Assembly: GCF_040359615.1 (NCBI RefSeq) | Contig: NZ_CP132942.1 | Span: forward strand, 186,001-250,000 | Direction: 5' to 3' | Length of the DNA stretch: 64,000 nt | Source of the DNA: Tunturibacter psychrotolerans | GTDB taxonomy: Bacteria > Acidobacteriota > Terriglobia > Terriglobales > Acidobacteriaceae | In this document: one piece after another, positions 41,291 to 51,525 of the stretch | Numbering within the stretch: the first letter of the stretch is position 1 | Layout of the letters: every line of letters starts with the position of its first letter | The notes under the pieces: generated by a model | What the model was told of the DNA's origin: nothing | The model's database searches: none | What the model saw: only the letters and a program-made list of their open reading frames with translations | Position numbers and translations under genes: made by a program

Positions 41291-42115
41291 TTGGATCTCT
41301 TGTTGTGGTATCGACGGCTTCGCATGGCGATTTTTCTTTGCTGCCTTGGAGTGATCGTCTGTTCGAACGTGTGCGCCCACGCACAGGGGAACTATGAGAT
41401 CCAGGTGTATGGCGCTGACACTGTTCCGCCGAAGAACCTGATGGTGGAGGTGCACTCGAACTTTACGCCGGATGGCCAGATTCGCACTGTTGATGGCGTG
41501 TATCCGACCAATCATCAGCAGCACGAGACTTTGGAGTTGACTGAGGGGTTGACGTCATGGGCCGAGATCGGGTTCTACGTTTTTACCAGTTGGCAGGATG
41601 GGCACGGAGTGCAGTGGGTCGGCGATCATATTCGACCGCGGGTGAAGGTGCCGGACTCGTGGCACTGGCCTGTTGGGGTGAGTTTGTCGACCGAAATCGG
41701 ATATCAGAGGGCAGCGTATTCGCCGGATACATGGACCTGGGAGTTGCGGCCGATCATCGATAAGTCCATTGGGCGATGGTACTTTGCGGTGAATCCCGCG
41801 TTAGAGAGAACCTTCCACGGGCCGGATGTCGCGCTGGGGCTGGGGTTCTCGCCGGCGGCGAAGGTTAGTTATGACTTTACGAGGCAGGTCAGCGCGGGGT
41901 TTGAATACTATGCAGACTATGGTCGGATTGGATCTTTTGACTCGCTGCATGGACAGCAACAGCAGATCTTTGCGGTGACGGACCTGAATGTCTCTCCGAA
42001 GTGGGAGATCAATTTTGGCGTGGGAATAGGGCCGACAGCGGCAACGGATCATCTCATTGTGAAAGGGATTGTGGGGCGGCGGTTCAATTGGGGGAAGCAA
42101 TCAAAAGTTGATTAG
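41291..42115 (+). CDS. Outer-membrane beta-barrel protein downstream of the multicopper oxidase
   Basis: 274 residues starting at TTG (41291) with GGAG six bases upstream; an ATG at 41324 would still leave the signal peptide (MAIFLCCLGVIVCSNVCAHAQ). Mature sequence alternates hydrophobic strands (LMVEVHSNFT, TSWAEIGFYVFTSW, WHWPVGVSLSTEIGYQRA, WYFAVNPALERTF, VSAGFEYYADYG, WEINFGVGIG) and ends in NWGKQ. It resembles the transporter/porin-like family often annotated near copper oxidases. Likely partner of the preceding gene; substrate unknown. Confidence 0.75.
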   Translation: MDLLLWYRRLRMAIFLCCLGVIVCSNVCAHAQGNYEIQVYGADTVPPKNLMVEVHSNFTPDGQIRTVDGVYPTNHQQHETLELTEGLTSWAEIGFYVFTSWQDGHGVQWVGDHIRPRVKVPDSWHWPVGVSLSTEIGYQRAAYSPDTWTWELRPIIDKSIGRWYFAVNPALERTFHGPDVALGLGFSPAAKVSYDFTRQVSAGFEYYADYGRIGSFDSLHGQQQQIFAVTDLNVSPKWEINFGVGIGPTAATDHLIVKGIVGRRFNWGKQSKVD

Positions 42116-42247
42116 AGGATTCGCTCGACGGATGGAAATAGATTGAGGTGGGACTGAAAATGCCTTTGCGAGGTTGCAGAGCGAACGAGCAGGATGTATG
42201 GTTGAAAGCAAGATGATTCTTCAGTCCAGCCGAATTTCGTTTATTCT

Positions 42248-42270
42248 CCGCTATTGGCGCACAATAGCGG
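42248..42270. repeat. Hairpin in trpB leader
   Basis: CCGCTATTG (42248-42256), loop GCGCA, CAATAGCGG (42262-42270), perfect. CTCCGC at its base could also pair with GCGGAG near 42276-42281, so alternative folds are possible. Confidence 0.7.
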
Positions 42271-42332
42271 CATCGGCGGAGTAGCTTCATCTGAGAGATA
42301 GCAGTAGCTTCAGTTGATTCGACATCCATACG

Positions 42333-42366
42333 AGCCGCGACCCTTCCAAGTCGCGGCTTTTGTTTT
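42333..42366 (+). terminator. Terminator-like hairpin just before trpB
   Basis: AGCCGCGAC (42333-42341), 8-nt loop, GTCGCGGCT (42350-42358), TTTTGTTTT. Perfect 9-bp stem with T-tract. It ends only ~30 nt from the trpB start, so a trpB promoter cannot easily fit downstream of it, suggesting attenuation or readthrough control. Confidence 0.8.
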
Positions 42367-42394
42367 GTGTAAGGCGAGATTTCAGGAGTGACCG

Positions 42395-43633
<1,239 letters not shown>

Positions 43634-43643
43634 GTACAGAACG

Positions 43644-44405
43644 ATGGCGATTGAATTTAGAAAGAAGCCGGGAATTGTTGCTTATTTGACGGCTGGGGAT
43701 CCTGACCTGGCGACGACCAGGGACATTGCGCTGGCTGCGATCGATAACGGCGCGGACGTGATTGAGTTGGGTGTTCCGTTCAGCGATCCGCTGGCGGATG
43801 GGCCAGTGATTCAGCGAGCCAGTGAGCGGGCTGTAGCGCGAGGAGTGAGGCTGACCGATGTCCTCGACTTGGCGAAGGAGCTGCGTGCGGCAAGGCCAGC
43901 CGCGGGGTTGGTGCTGTTTTCTTACCTGAACCCTGTGGTGCGGATGGGGATGAAGAGGTTTTGTGCACGCGCTGCTGAGACTGGCGCTGATGGCGTGCTG
44001 TTGACCGACATGATCGTCGAAGAGGCGGGCGAGTATCTTGCGGAGATGAAGGTCAATGGGCTGGCGCCCATCTTTCTGGCGGCGCCTACGAGTCCGGACG
44101 CTCGGCTGAAGGCGATTGCGGGGGTGTCGCAAGGGTTTGTGTATGCAATCTCAAGGGTTGGGATCACCGGGACGCAACAGAGGGTGGCCGGAGATGCTTC
44201 GGAGTTGGTGTCGCGACTGCGGCAGTTTACGAAGTTGCCGATTGCGGTGGGGTTCGGGATCTCCAATGCTGCACACGTGAGGGCGGTGGGTGAGTTTGCG
44301 GACGCGGCGATCATCGGCAGCGCATTGGTGGCGCTCATCGAGAAAAGCCCGGCGGAGGAAGCAGCAACAGCCATAGGGCAGTTCATCGCAGGGTTGAGAG
44401 CATGA
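43644..44405 (+). CDS. trpA: Tryptophan synthase alpha chain
   Basis: 253 residues. Splits indole-3-glycerol phosphate. Markers: ELGVPFSDPLADGPVIQRA (catalytic Glu and Asp region, about 32-50), GVLLTDMIVEEAGEY, VYAISRVGITG and VGFGISNAAH (phosphate site). Ten bases after trpB. A 129-bp gap without a visible terminator leads to the chorismate mutase gene, so the operon may continue. Confidence 0.96.
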   Translation: MAIEFRKKPGIVAYLTAGDPDLATTRDIALAAIDNGADVIELGVPFSDPLADGPVIQRASERAVARGVRLTDVLDLAKELRAARPAAGLVLFSYLNPVVRMGMKRFCARAAETGADGVLLTDMIVEEAGEYLAEMKVNGLAPIFLAAPTSPDARLKAIAGVSQGFVYAISRVGITGTQQRVAGDASELVSRLRQFTKLPIAVGFGISNAAHVRAVGEFADAAIIGSALVALIEKSPAEEAATAIGQFIAGLRA

Positions 44406-44534
44406 GTACCTTTAGCATGGCGGGGCGAAACACCACGAGGCGCGTTTATCATTGTCGATACAGGATGGTTCTGCACAAAATACTTTGCAACAAACTGCGC
44501 TTGAGCGCGTGCCGTTGCATTGCGAGGCGAATAG

Positions 44535-44798
44535 ATGGATATCTCCGACTGGAGACAGAAGATTGATGAGCTGGATGTCGAAATTGTTCGACTCATCAAC
44601 AAACGTGCGGAGGCCGCGCGTGCGATTGGAGAACTTAAGAAAACCGCAGATTTGCCAGTCTATGAACCGCGCCGCGAGCAGGAAGTCTTCGACCGCGTTC
44701 GCAAGGCGAATCCAGGACCGCTGGCCGACGCCGAATTGCTTCATGTGTATGAACGGATTATTGATGTGATGCGGACGCTGCAGCGAAGGGATCTTTAG
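44535..44798 (+). CDS. Monofunctional chorismate mutase, AroQ class
   Basis: 87 residues of all-helical AroQ fold: WRQKIDELDVEIVRLINKRAEAARAIGELK, then YEPRREQEVFDRV and IIDVMRTLQRRDL. Arg and Lys at the expected active-site positions (R in KRAEAA, K in GELKK, RRE). Turns chorismate into prephenate. GAGG seven bases upstream. It precedes DAHP synthase and tyrA, forming a compact aromatic branch-point cluster. Here it is separate rather than fused, as in many non-enterics. Confidence 0.9.
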   Translation: MDISDWRQKIDELDVEIVRLINKRAEAARAIGELKKTADLPVYEPRREQEVFDRVRKANPGPLADAELLHVYERIIDVMRTLQRRDL

Positions 44799-44876
44799 TA
44801 TGCCCCTGTGATCAGAAACGTTTGATTTTAGATTTTGTATCTAATTTGGTTACGTAAAGAGAGTGATGCGAAGACA

Positions 44877-45896
44877 ATGATAGTTGCGATGCATGGCCAG
44901 GCGACGGAAGAAAACATACAACAGGTGATCGAACGCATGGTGGAGCTTGGCTTCAACGTTCACCGGACGACAGGAGCAGCACAGACGATTCTGGCTGGCG
45001 TGGGGACACCAGAGCACTTCGAGGTTGCCGAGTTCAAAGTGTTGGCGGGCGTCTACGATGCCTACCGAATCTCGTCGCCGTACAAACTGGCAGGGCGAAG
45101 CTTCCGGCCAGGGGGAACGACAGTCACGTTTCCGAACGGAGTGGTGGTTGGCGGAGAGGAAGTTGTGGTGATGGCGGGGCCCTGTTCGGTGGAGTCTCGG
45201 GAGCAGATTCTGACCAGCGCGAAACAAGTTGCCGCAGCGGGGGCAAAGTTTTTGAGGGGTGGAGCGTTCAAACCTCGCAGCTCACCGTATAGCTTTCAAG
45301 GCATGGGGCTCGATGGGCTGAAGTTGCTGCGTGAAGTCTCAGAGGAGACGGGGCTTTTGGTTATCACCGAGGTGATGGAGATCTCGCAGATCGAGTTGAT
45401 GCTGCCGTATATCGATTGCTTCCAGGTGGGTGCGCGGAATATGCAGAATTTCAACCTGCTGCGCGAGCTTGGGCATGTGAGAAAGCCGGTGCTGATGAAG
45501 CGGGGAATCTCAGCGACGATCGAAGAGGTGCTGTTGAGCGCGGAGTATATTCTGTCGGGCGGTAACTACAACCTGATGCTGTGTGAGCGGGGGATTCGGA
45601 CGTACGAGACGTATACGCGGAATACGATGGATATCTCAGCGATTCCAGTGCTCAAAAAGCTGACGCATCTGCCGGTGCTCGGCGATCCGTCTCACGGTGT
45701 TGGGATTCGGGATCTGGTGCCGCCAATGGCGTTGGCGAGTGTGGCGGCGGGCGCGGATGGATTGTTGATGGAGATGCATCCGAATCCGGATAAAGCGATG
45801 AGTGATGGTGCACAGAGTTTGTATCCGGAACAGCTACAAAATCTGATGGCGCAACTTAAGTTGCTGGCGCCGGTGGTGAACAGGACGATGGCTTAG
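44877..45896 (+). CDS. aroF: 3-deoxy-7-phosphoheptulonate synthase with regulatory FBS domain
   Basis: 339 residues from the ATG at 44877. An N-terminal ~70-residue ferredoxin-like/ACT domain ([20 protein letters not shown]) precedes the KDO8PS-type DAHP synthase core: [45 protein letters not shown]. First committed step of the shikimate pathway. The N-terminal domain in this subtype confers feedback sensitivity, often to Phe/Tyr or chorismate. tyrA starts 18 bp downstream. Confidence 0.93.
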   Translation: MIVAMHGQATEENIQQVIERMVELGFNVHRTTGAAQTILAGVGTPEHFEVAEFKVLAGVYDAYRISSPYKLAGRSFRPGGTTVTFPNGVVVGGEEVVVMAGPCSVESREQILTSAKQVAAAGAKFLRGGAFKPRSSPYSFQGMGLDGLKLLREVSEETGLLVITEVMEISQIELMLPYIDCFQVGARNMQNFNLLRELGHVRKPVLMKRGISATIEEVLLSAEYILSGGNYNLMLCERGIRTYETYTRNTMDISAIPVLKKLTHLPVLGDPSHGVGIRDLVPPMALASVAAGADGLLMEMHPNPDKAMSDGAQSLYPEQLQNLMAQLKLLAPVVNRTMA

Positions 45897-45914
45897 GACG
45901 AGGATTCCGGCATA

Positions 45915-46769
45915 ATGGAGCGGGCTTTCATCATCGGGACGGGATTGATCGGGGCTTCAATTGGCCTGGCGCTTCGTGCGGCTGGGTTTGGTGGACGCAT
46001 CGATGGGTGGGACACGAGTCAACTTGAAATGGCTTCTGCCGTGCAGATGGGTGCAATCGATGGCAGAGCAGCGAGTCGCGAGAATGCTCTCGAACTGGCG
46101 CGGTTGGCAGATGTAACTGTGCTGGCGGTGCCGGTGCTTGCGATCAAAGACTGGATGCAGCAGCTGGCGCCGGTGCTGCGAGCAGGGCAACTTGTGACCG
46201 ACGTCGGGAGTACGAAGCTTGAGATTGTGGAGCTCGCGCGGCAGTTGTTTGCCGACGATGCTACTGCTGTTTTTCTCCCCGGGCATCCGATGGCTGGCAA
46301 GGAATCAGGCGGCGCGCTTCTCGCGGAAGCGGGGCTATTCGATGGCGCGATGTGGTTGTTTACACCTGTCTCAGCAGAGATGACAGCGATCGAGAAAGAC
46401 TGGCGCGGGTGGGTTGGTTGTTTTGGGTCGCGGACGCTGGACATGGATGCGGCGCGGCACGACGAATTGTGCGCGTGGGTGAGCCACCTGCCACAGATGC
46501 TCTCGACTGCGCTGGCGGCTCTGCTTGAAGAAAAGTTTGGTGATGCTCCAGAGATTGCTGCGATTGGAGGACGGGCGCTGCGGGAGACTACGCGGCTGGG
46601 AGCCAGTCCTTACAGCATGTGGAGAGACGTAGCGATGACTAACACCGGGCCGGTCGCGGATACTCTGCTGGCGTTAGAGCAACGGCTGCAGCATGTGCGG
46701 GAGAATCTGCGGACGCCGGAGTTGCGGAATGAGTTTGTCCTGGCGAATCGATTTCGTCAGCGGCGATGA
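45915..46769 (+). CDS. tyrA: Prephenate dehydrogenase
   Basis: 284 residues. NAD-binding start GTGLIGASIGLALRA (8-22), PVLAIKDWM, DVGSTK, PGHPMAGKE with catalytic His, then the helical dimerisation part (LCAWVSHLPQMLSTALAAL, TRLGASPYSMWRD). No ACT domain. Converts prephenate to 4-hydroxyphenylpyruvate. Eighteen bases after aroF, likely in the same transcript. Confidence 0.93.
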   Translation: MERAFIIGTGLIGASIGLALRAAGFGGRIDGWDTSQLEMASAVQMGAIDGRAASRENALELARLADVTVLAVPVLAIKDWMQQLAPVLRAGQLVTDVGSTKLEIVELARQLFADDATAVFLPGHPMAGKESGGALLAEAGLFDGAMWLFTPVSAEMTAIEKDWRGWVGCFGSRTLDMDAARHDELCAWVSHLPQMLSTALAALLEEKFGDAPEIAAIGGRALRETTRLGASPYSMWRDVAMTNTGPVADTLLALEQRLQHVRENLRTPELRNEFVLANRFRQRR

Positions 46770-46819
46770 TTCGTGCGTTGGACAATGAAATTGATATTTT
46801 ACAAGTCTGAAGAAAGATC

Positions 46820-48061
46820 ATGATGCCTGTGAAGGATTCGATAAGCCAACTAAGTGTCAACCTTGCCGACGTCGCTGCTGCGCGAGAGCGGGTTCGTGGA
46901 TCGATCTATTATTCGCCTTGCCCGCATTCACAGATGCTGTCGGCGCTGACGGGGCAACAGGTGTATTTGAAACTGGAAAACCTGCAGATGACCGGCTCGT
47001 TTAAGGAGCGCGGTGCACTGAATCGGATTGCGATGCTGACGCCGGAGCAGGCTTCGCGTGGCGTGGTTGCAGCGAGCGCGGGAAATCATGCTCAGGGTGT
47101 GGCATACCACGCGACGAAGCGAGGGATCCGGGCGCTGATCGTGATGCCGCTGGCGACACCGCTGGTGAAGGTGACGGCGACTCGAGGGTTTGGTGCGGAG
47201 GTGGTGCTGCACGGCGCGAACTACGACGAAGCTTGCGAGGAAGCTACACGGCTTTGCGAGGCAGAGGGGATGACGTTTATTCATCCGTTCGACGACGCGA
47301 TGGTGATGGCCGGACAAGGCACGATTGGGCTTGAACTGTTGGAGCAGGTGCCTCGACTGGAGGCCGTGGTGGTTCCAATCGGCGGTGGCGGGTTGATTGG
47401 CGGAGTTGCCTGCGCGATCAAAGAGTCACGTCCAGATGTTCGTGTAGTTGGAGTGCAGACCTCGAGGCTGCCTTCGATGGTGGCAGCGCGAACGGTTGGA
47501 CACCCCGTGACGTTGGAGCCTTCGACGACAATTGCAGATGGCATTGCGGTGCGGCGTGCGGGAGATATCACTTTTCCGATGGTCGAACGCTATGTCGATG
47601 AGATTGTGACCGTCGATGAGGATGAGATTGCTTCAGCGATCCTTGTTCTGCTGGAGCGGGAGAAGACGCTGGCCGAAGGTGCGGGAGCGGCGGCGTTGGC
47701 GGCGTTACTGCAGAAGAAAACCTCGCTGAATGGCGCGCATACGGCAGTGATGGTGTGCGGCGGAAATATTGACGTGACTTTATTGAGCAGGATCATCGAG
47801 CGCGGTCTGGTGCAGGATGGAAGGTTGATCCGGCTCCGGATTCATCTGCTGGACAAGCCCGGGGCGCTTGCCGAGCTAACGCTGTTAATTGCCAAGTACC
47901 GCGCAAACATCGTGGACACGCTCTACAACCGGGCGTATTACGGTGTGAATCTTGGCGATACGACGATCGACATCACCATGGAGACGCGTGGGCGCGAACA
48001 GGTCGAGGAGTTGCTGGCGGCGATGACGGCTGGCGGTTACAGATACAGCCAGGTGATCTAG
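46820..48061 (+). CDS. ilvA: Threonine ammonia-lyase
   Basis: 413 residues. Fold-type II PLP enzyme: SFKERGALNR (PLP Lys), ASAGNHAQGVA, VPIGGGGLIGG, EGAGAAALAAL. One C-terminal ACT domain (RLRIHLLDKPGALAELTLLI) makes it the medium form, likely feedback-regulated by isoleucine or valine. Deaminates Thr to 2-oxobutyrate. GAAGAAAGATC precedes two adjacent ATGs (46820, 46823). It follows tyrA at 50 bp. A direct repeat GGCTTTGCTGAGAT (48063, 48082) lies just after the stop. Confidence 0.92.
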   Translation: MMPVKDSISQLSVNLADVAAARERVRGSIYYSPCPHSQMLSALTGQQVYLKLENLQMTGSFKERGALNRIAMLTPEQASRGVVAASAGNHAQGVAYHATKRGIRALIVMPLATPLVKVTATRGFGAEVVLHGANYDEACEEATRLCEAEGMTFIHPFDDAMVMAGQGTIGLELLEQVPRLEAVVVPIGGGGLIGGVACAIKESRPDVRVVGVQTSRLPSMVAARTVGHPVTLEPSTTIADGIAVRRAGDITFPMVERYVDEIVTVDEDEIASAILVLLEREKTLAEGAGAAALAALLQKKTSLNGAHTAVMVCGGNIDVTLLSRIIERGLVQDGRLIRLRIHLLDKPGALAELTLLIAKYRANIVDTLYNRAYYGVNLGDTTIDITMETRGREQVEELLAAMTAGGYRYSQVI

Positions 48062-48104
48062 CGGCTTTGCTGAGATCTAGGGGCTTTGCTGAGATTGTGC
48101 GCGG

Positions 48105-48740
48105 TCAGGCTTTTTCGTAGTGAAAGTGGAGTTCCTGCTCGCTGGCTACGGGCTGACCGTCTTTCGTGGCCGGGTGAAAAGTCCACTGCTGAATGGTTGC
48201 GATGACGCTTTCGTCGATTCCATGGCCGAGGCCACTGGTCATTTTGATGTCGGCGATCTTGCCCGTGGTATCGATGACGATGTCGAGGATGACGTCGCCT
48301 TTGGTGCCGTGCGGGAGGGTGGATAGGTCAGGCTTTGGCGTGGGAAAGTAACTTAACAGAGCGATGTTGATGTTGCCGGAGCCCAGGGAGTCGGCGCCAG
48401 CGGTAGAGTCCGGCTGTGTTGAGGCAGGCGAGGTTGCGTTGGGGGAGGCGGTGGTCTCCTTCGGCTTTGGCGTGATTGGAGCCGGGAGCGGAGTGGTGGA
48501 CTCAAGCAGCCTGGGTTGCGTTTTGGGATTTGGAGTAGAGGTTTGGAGAGGGGCTTTGCCGGGTGAATATGTCAACAGGAGATTAGAACCGTGCGGGCTG
48601 CCGGGGAGGCGGATGGGTGCGATCCAGGAGGCGCGTTGGTGCAGGAGCGCGGCGATGAGAAGCAGATGCAGGAGGGAGGAAGCTATGGTGTGGTCCGGCG
48701 TTAGACGTTGGACTGTGATGGGTTTGCCGATGGTGTCCAA
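48105..48740 (-). CDS. TonB-family protein
   Basis: 211 residues. A membrane anchor (TIASSLLHLLLIAALLHQ, about 19-36), a Pro/Thr-rich spacer (75-125) and a TonB C-terminal domain (GDVILDIVIDTTGKIADIKMTSGLGHGIDESVIATIQQWTF pattern). It lacks the classical N-terminal SxxxH anchor of E. coli TonB. It may transduce energy to an unidentified receptor. It is convergent with ilvA. Confidence 0.86.
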   Translation of the reverse strand: MDTIGKPITVQRLTPDHTIASSLLHLLLIAALLHQRASWIAPIRLPGSPHGSNLLLTYSPGKAPLQTSTPNPKTQPRLLESTTPLPAPITPKPKETTASPNATSPASTQPDSTAGADSLGSGNINIALLSYFPTPKPDLSTLPHGTKGDVILDIVIDTTGKIADIKMTSGLGHGIDESVIATIQQWTFHPATKDGQPVASEQELHFHYEKA

Positions 48741-48788
48741 TGCTTATCTCCTCCTTTCTCTGCGATGTAACTGCAAATGTGTTTCTTG

Positions 48789-49991
48789 TTAGACGCGAGT
48801 GAAGGTGGTCTGTTGCTTTTCCTGATGACGATCGGCGGCGAGCGAGATGAGGCGATCGATCAGTTGTCTGTAGGGTAGGCCGGAGGCTTCCCAGAGCTTG
48901 GGATACATGCTGATGCTGGTGAAGCCGGGCATAGTGTTGATTTCGTTGAGGTAGATGCGGGCTTTGGATTCCCTGCCTTTTTTGCCTTTGATGGCCGGTT
49001 CCATGAGGAAATCGACGCGGGCGAGGCCGGCGCAGTCGCAGGCGCGGAAGGCGGCTATTGCCATTTCGCGTATCTGTTTTGATTCGGATTTTGAAAGTTG
49101 CGCGGGGATGATGGGAACGGAGGCGTCGGAGTGGTACTTGGCGTCGTAGTCGTAGAACTCGGCGCCGGGGACTATTTCGCCGACGACGGAGGCCTCGGGG
49201 GAATCGTTGCCGAGGACAGCTACTTCGAGTTCGCGGGGTTTGGCTCCGGGACCACCTACACCCTGCTCGATGATGATCTTGCGGTCATAGCTGGCAGCGA
49301 CGTCCATGGCAGGGGCGAGTTCGCTGCGGTCGTGAACTTTGCTGATGCCTACGGAAGAGCCTAGATTCGCGGGTTTAACGAAGACCGGGTAGGTGAGCTT
49401 TTTTTCGATGCGCTTTGTGCAGCGCTTGGCGTCGGCCTTCCACTCGCTGCGCAGGAGGTTGACGTGTGGGGTTTGAGGCAGGCCAGCTGCGGCGAAGAGC
49501 TGCTTCATAACCGACTTGTCCATGCCTGTAGCGGAGCCTAAGACGCCTGAGCCTACGTAGGCTATGTCGGCCAGTTCGAAGAGGCCTTGGATGGTGCCGT
49601 CTTCACCAAAGGTCCCGTGGAGTACGGGGAAGATGACGTCGAGGGACTGAGCTAGAGAGCCGTTTTGCTGCGCGAGGGCTTCGTGGCCAGTAGCGCTGGC
49701 ACGGAGTGCGACGGAGTTGGTGGTGGTGCGTTTGTTCTTGATTGGCGCGGGTTTTGTGTTGCCTGCGAGCAGGTGCTGGGCGTCGGAGGAGGTGAGCCAC
49801 TGGCCTTGTTTGGTGATTCCTATGGGAATTACTTCGTATTTTGTCTGGTCGATGGATTTGAGGATGGAGGCGGCGGAGAGGAGGGACACCTCGTGCTCAC
49901 CGGAGCGGCCGCCGAAGAGGATGCCAATGCGGAGTTTTTTAGGGGTGGGCTTGGTGGTTTGCTTTTTGGTCTGTTTCTTTTGTTTCGTCAT
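48789..49991 (-). CDS. ddl: D-alanine-D-alanine ligase
   Basis: 400 residues from the ATG at 49991. The frame stays open to a GTG at 50156, but that part is CA-rich leader. Markers: GILFGGRSGEHEVSLLSA, FPVLHGTFGEDGTIQG, VKPANLGSSVGI, and C-terminal YLNEINTMPGFT. ATP-grasp ligase making the peptidoglycan dipeptide. An N-terminal Lys/Thr-rich stretch (2-18) is unusual. AGGAG is ~15 bases upstream, so initiation may be weak. Confidence 0.93.
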   Translation of the reverse strand: MTKQKKQTKKQTTKPTPKKLRIGILFGGRSGEHEVSLLSAASILKSIDQTKYEVIPIGITKQGQWLTSSDAQHLLAGNTKPAPIKNKRTTTNSVALRASATGHEALAQQNGSLAQSLDVIFPVLHGTFGEDGTIQGLFELADIAYVGSGVLGSATGMDKSVMKQLFAAAGLPQTPHVNLLRSEWKADAKRCTKRIEKKLTYPVFVKPANLGSSVGISKVHDRSELAPAMDVAASYDRKIIIEQGVGGPGAKPRELEVAVLGNDSPEASVVGEIVPGAEFYDYDAKYHSDASVPIIPAQLSKSESKQIREMAIAAFRACDCAGLARVDFLMEPAIKGKKGRESKARIYLNEINTMPGFTSISMYPKLWEASGLPYRQLIDRLISLAADRHQEKQQTTFTRV

Positions 49992-50170
49992 GGATAGGTA
50001 CAAGTCTCTCCTAAATTTGGGCGGTTCTGCGGGAAAAAAAATGCTGGGTATCGAAGTGGTCTTTTGCAGGGGGTTTTGAGGGTTTTTGTGTTTTTGGTGG
50101 TGGTTTTTTGTGGTGAAGATGTGGTGATTTGTGTGGCTGATGTGGTGTTTTTGCACTTATTTTTTTAGGG
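49992..50170 (-). promoter_or_regulatory. CA-rich ddl leader
   Basis: Read on the ddl strand it is extremely rich in CA, CAC and AAA (repeated CACCACA, AAAAACAC), with almost no G over ~100 bases. It should be unstructured RNA, translatable in frame as His/Asn/Lys-rich, but no start is supported. Adjacent plus-strand genes start beyond it. Confidence 0.6.
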
Positions 50171-50259
50171 TCAAAAAATGCGCCACTGTTTTGTGAAATA
50201 TTTTGATGGGTAGCGCGGGCTGCGTGAGTGGTTCGGGCTTACCTGCATCTTTCTCCTTT

Positions 50260-50670
50260 ATGCCTGACCGTAAGCGCAAACCCGAACGCACTACGCCGCA
50301 CAAGGACAAGATCTGCAAGACCTGTGGACGGACGTTCGAGTGGCGTAAGAAGTGGGAGCGGGATTGGGATGTAATCAAGTACTGCAGCGATGAGTGCAGG
50401 GGGCACAAGGCTGGAGAGGCGGACGTTGCGTTGGAGAAGGCGATTCTGGAACTGCTTGCCGAGCGTGGACGGGACAAGACGATCTGTCCATCGGAGGCGG
50501 CGAAGCTGGTGGGTGGGCTGGAGAGCCGACGGGATTGGGAGGGGTTGATGGAACCGGCTCGGGCTGCTGCGCGGCGTTTAGTGGCGACGGGAAAGGTTGT
50601 CGTGACGCAGCATGGACATGTGGTTGACGCCGCCACTGCAAAAGGAGCGATTCGTTTACGACTGCGTTGA
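50260..50670 (+). CDS. DUF2256-DUF3253 fusion protein
   Basis: 136 residues from the ATG at 50260; a start at 50203 is possible. Residues 10-48 match DUF2256, a CxxCxxxF...W...W..v.yCSdeC zinc knuckle ([20 protein letters not shown]). Residues 55-130 match DUF3253, a winged-helix ([41 protein letters not shown]). Both are usually separate small proteins; here they are fused. A nucleic-acid-binding role is likely but unproven. Confidence 0.82.
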   Translation: MPDRKRKPERTTPHKDKICKTCGRTFEWRKKWERDWDVIKYCSDECRGHKAGEADVALEKAILELLAERGRDKTICPSEAAKLVGGLESRRDWEGLMEPARAAARRLVATGKVVVTQHGHVVDAATAKGAIRLRLR

Positions 50671-50744
50671 AATCATCGCCTGATTACTGGAAAACGTAGT
50701 TATTTTGCGGCCACGTGCGATGCGGGGGACGCTTCTAAGTCTGC

Positions 50745-50996
50745 ATGACAATCGCAAAAAAGTCGGTCAAGAGATCCTCCTCCTCTTCTTCCAATAAGTC
50801 TTCTGACGCGAAGCAAAGCTCTCGGTGCTGGCCTGGTTTTGAGCCGGTTGCGGGGAAGGCTCCGCGAGAGAAAGGGAGTTGTAAGCCTAAGCCCGGAAAG
50901 AAGTCGGCTGCGGTGAAGCGTGCGGACCAGAAGGCTGCGGCGGCGAGCAAGTTGGAGAAGCAAGGCAAGCCGAATCCGCGTCGCAAGGCTGCGTGA
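50745..50996 (+). CDS. Small basic protein of unknown function
   Basis: 83 residues, Lys/Ser/Ala-rich, pI high. The central CWPGFEPVAGKAPREKGSCKPK (27-48 approx.) resembles a short conserved 'GYxPxxGKxPxxKGSC' segment in uncharacterised basic proteins. No other motif. It ends 22 bases before the MmcQ gene and may share its transcript. Function unknown. Confidence 0.65.
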   Translation: MTIAKKSVKRSSSSSSNKSSDAKQSSRCWPGFEPVAGKAPREKGSCKPKPGKKSAAVKRADQKAAAASKLEKQGKPNPRRKAA

Positions 50997-51018
50997 CACT
51001 CGGGCTATACTGCCCGAT

Positions 51019-51480
51019 ATGGATGCCGAACGGATCCGCGCCTATTTGCTTACCCTGCCGCATGTGGTGGATACGGTGCAGTGGAGTGGCACGCTTGTCT
51101 TCTGGGTGGGGGATAAGGCGATTGGCGGGAAGATGTTTGCGATGGTGCGGCTGGAACAGGACGAGAGTTTGGAACGGGATGAGAAGAGACGGGTGATCTC
51201 GTACTCTGCGGGACCGGAGCGCTACCACGAGCTGTTGGAGAGAGAGGGAATCTTTCCTGCTCCCTATGCGGCTCGGATCTTCTATGTTGCGGTGCGGGGC
51301 TGGGGCGTCTTTCGTAAGGCGGAGTGGGAGCAGGAGTTGAGCGCTGCTCATGCGATTACGTATGCGAAGCTGCCGGAGAAGGTTCGCGCGGCGCTTGCTT
51401 TGCCTGCGGCTCAGCAGAAGCGGCTGATCGCAGAGCGGAGAAAGGTGTTGGCTGCGAAGGCTGCGGCGAAAGCGCGATGA
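51019..51480 (+). CDS. MmcQ/YjbR-family protein
   Basis: 153 residues from the ATG at 51019; longer starts overlap the preceding gene. MmcQ/YjbR fold (cyanophage-type double-wing): MDAERIRAYLLTLPHVVDTVQWSG, FWVGDKAIGGKMFAMV, ERYHELLEREGIFPAPYAARIFYVAVRGWGVF, LPEKVRAAL. Proposed DNA-binding by fold only. Followed by a cluster of 14-bp repeats. Confidence 0.85.
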   Translation: MDAERIRAYLLTLPHVVDTVQWSGTLVFWVGDKAIGGKMFAMVRLEQDESLERDEKRRVISYSAGPERYHELLEREGIFPAPYAARIFYVAVRGWGVFRKAEWEQELSAAHAITYAKLPEKVRAALALPAAQQKRLIAERRKVLAAKAAAKAR

Positions 51481-51525
51481 GCGGCTCGTTTTGCAGATCG
51501 GAACGGATCGGCTCAGACTGAGTTC

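Larger units (their letters stand above)
42116..42394 (+). promoter_or_regulatory. trpB leader region
   Basis: A 279-bp gap with no credible protein gene. It contains a perfect 9-bp hairpin (42248-42270), a direct repeat AGTAGCTTCA (two copies near 42281 and 42304) and an intrinsic terminator at 42333-42366, only ~30 bp before the trpB ATG. An 18-codon frame at 42160-42216 has one Trp codon. Confidence 0.55.

Noticed and set aside
42160..42216. Tryptophan leader peptide for trpB
   Set aside because: Only one Trp codon in 18 and poor placement relative to the hairpins.
42116..42394. T-box riboswitch before trpB
   Set aside because: No T-box-like sequence or specifier stem could be recognised.
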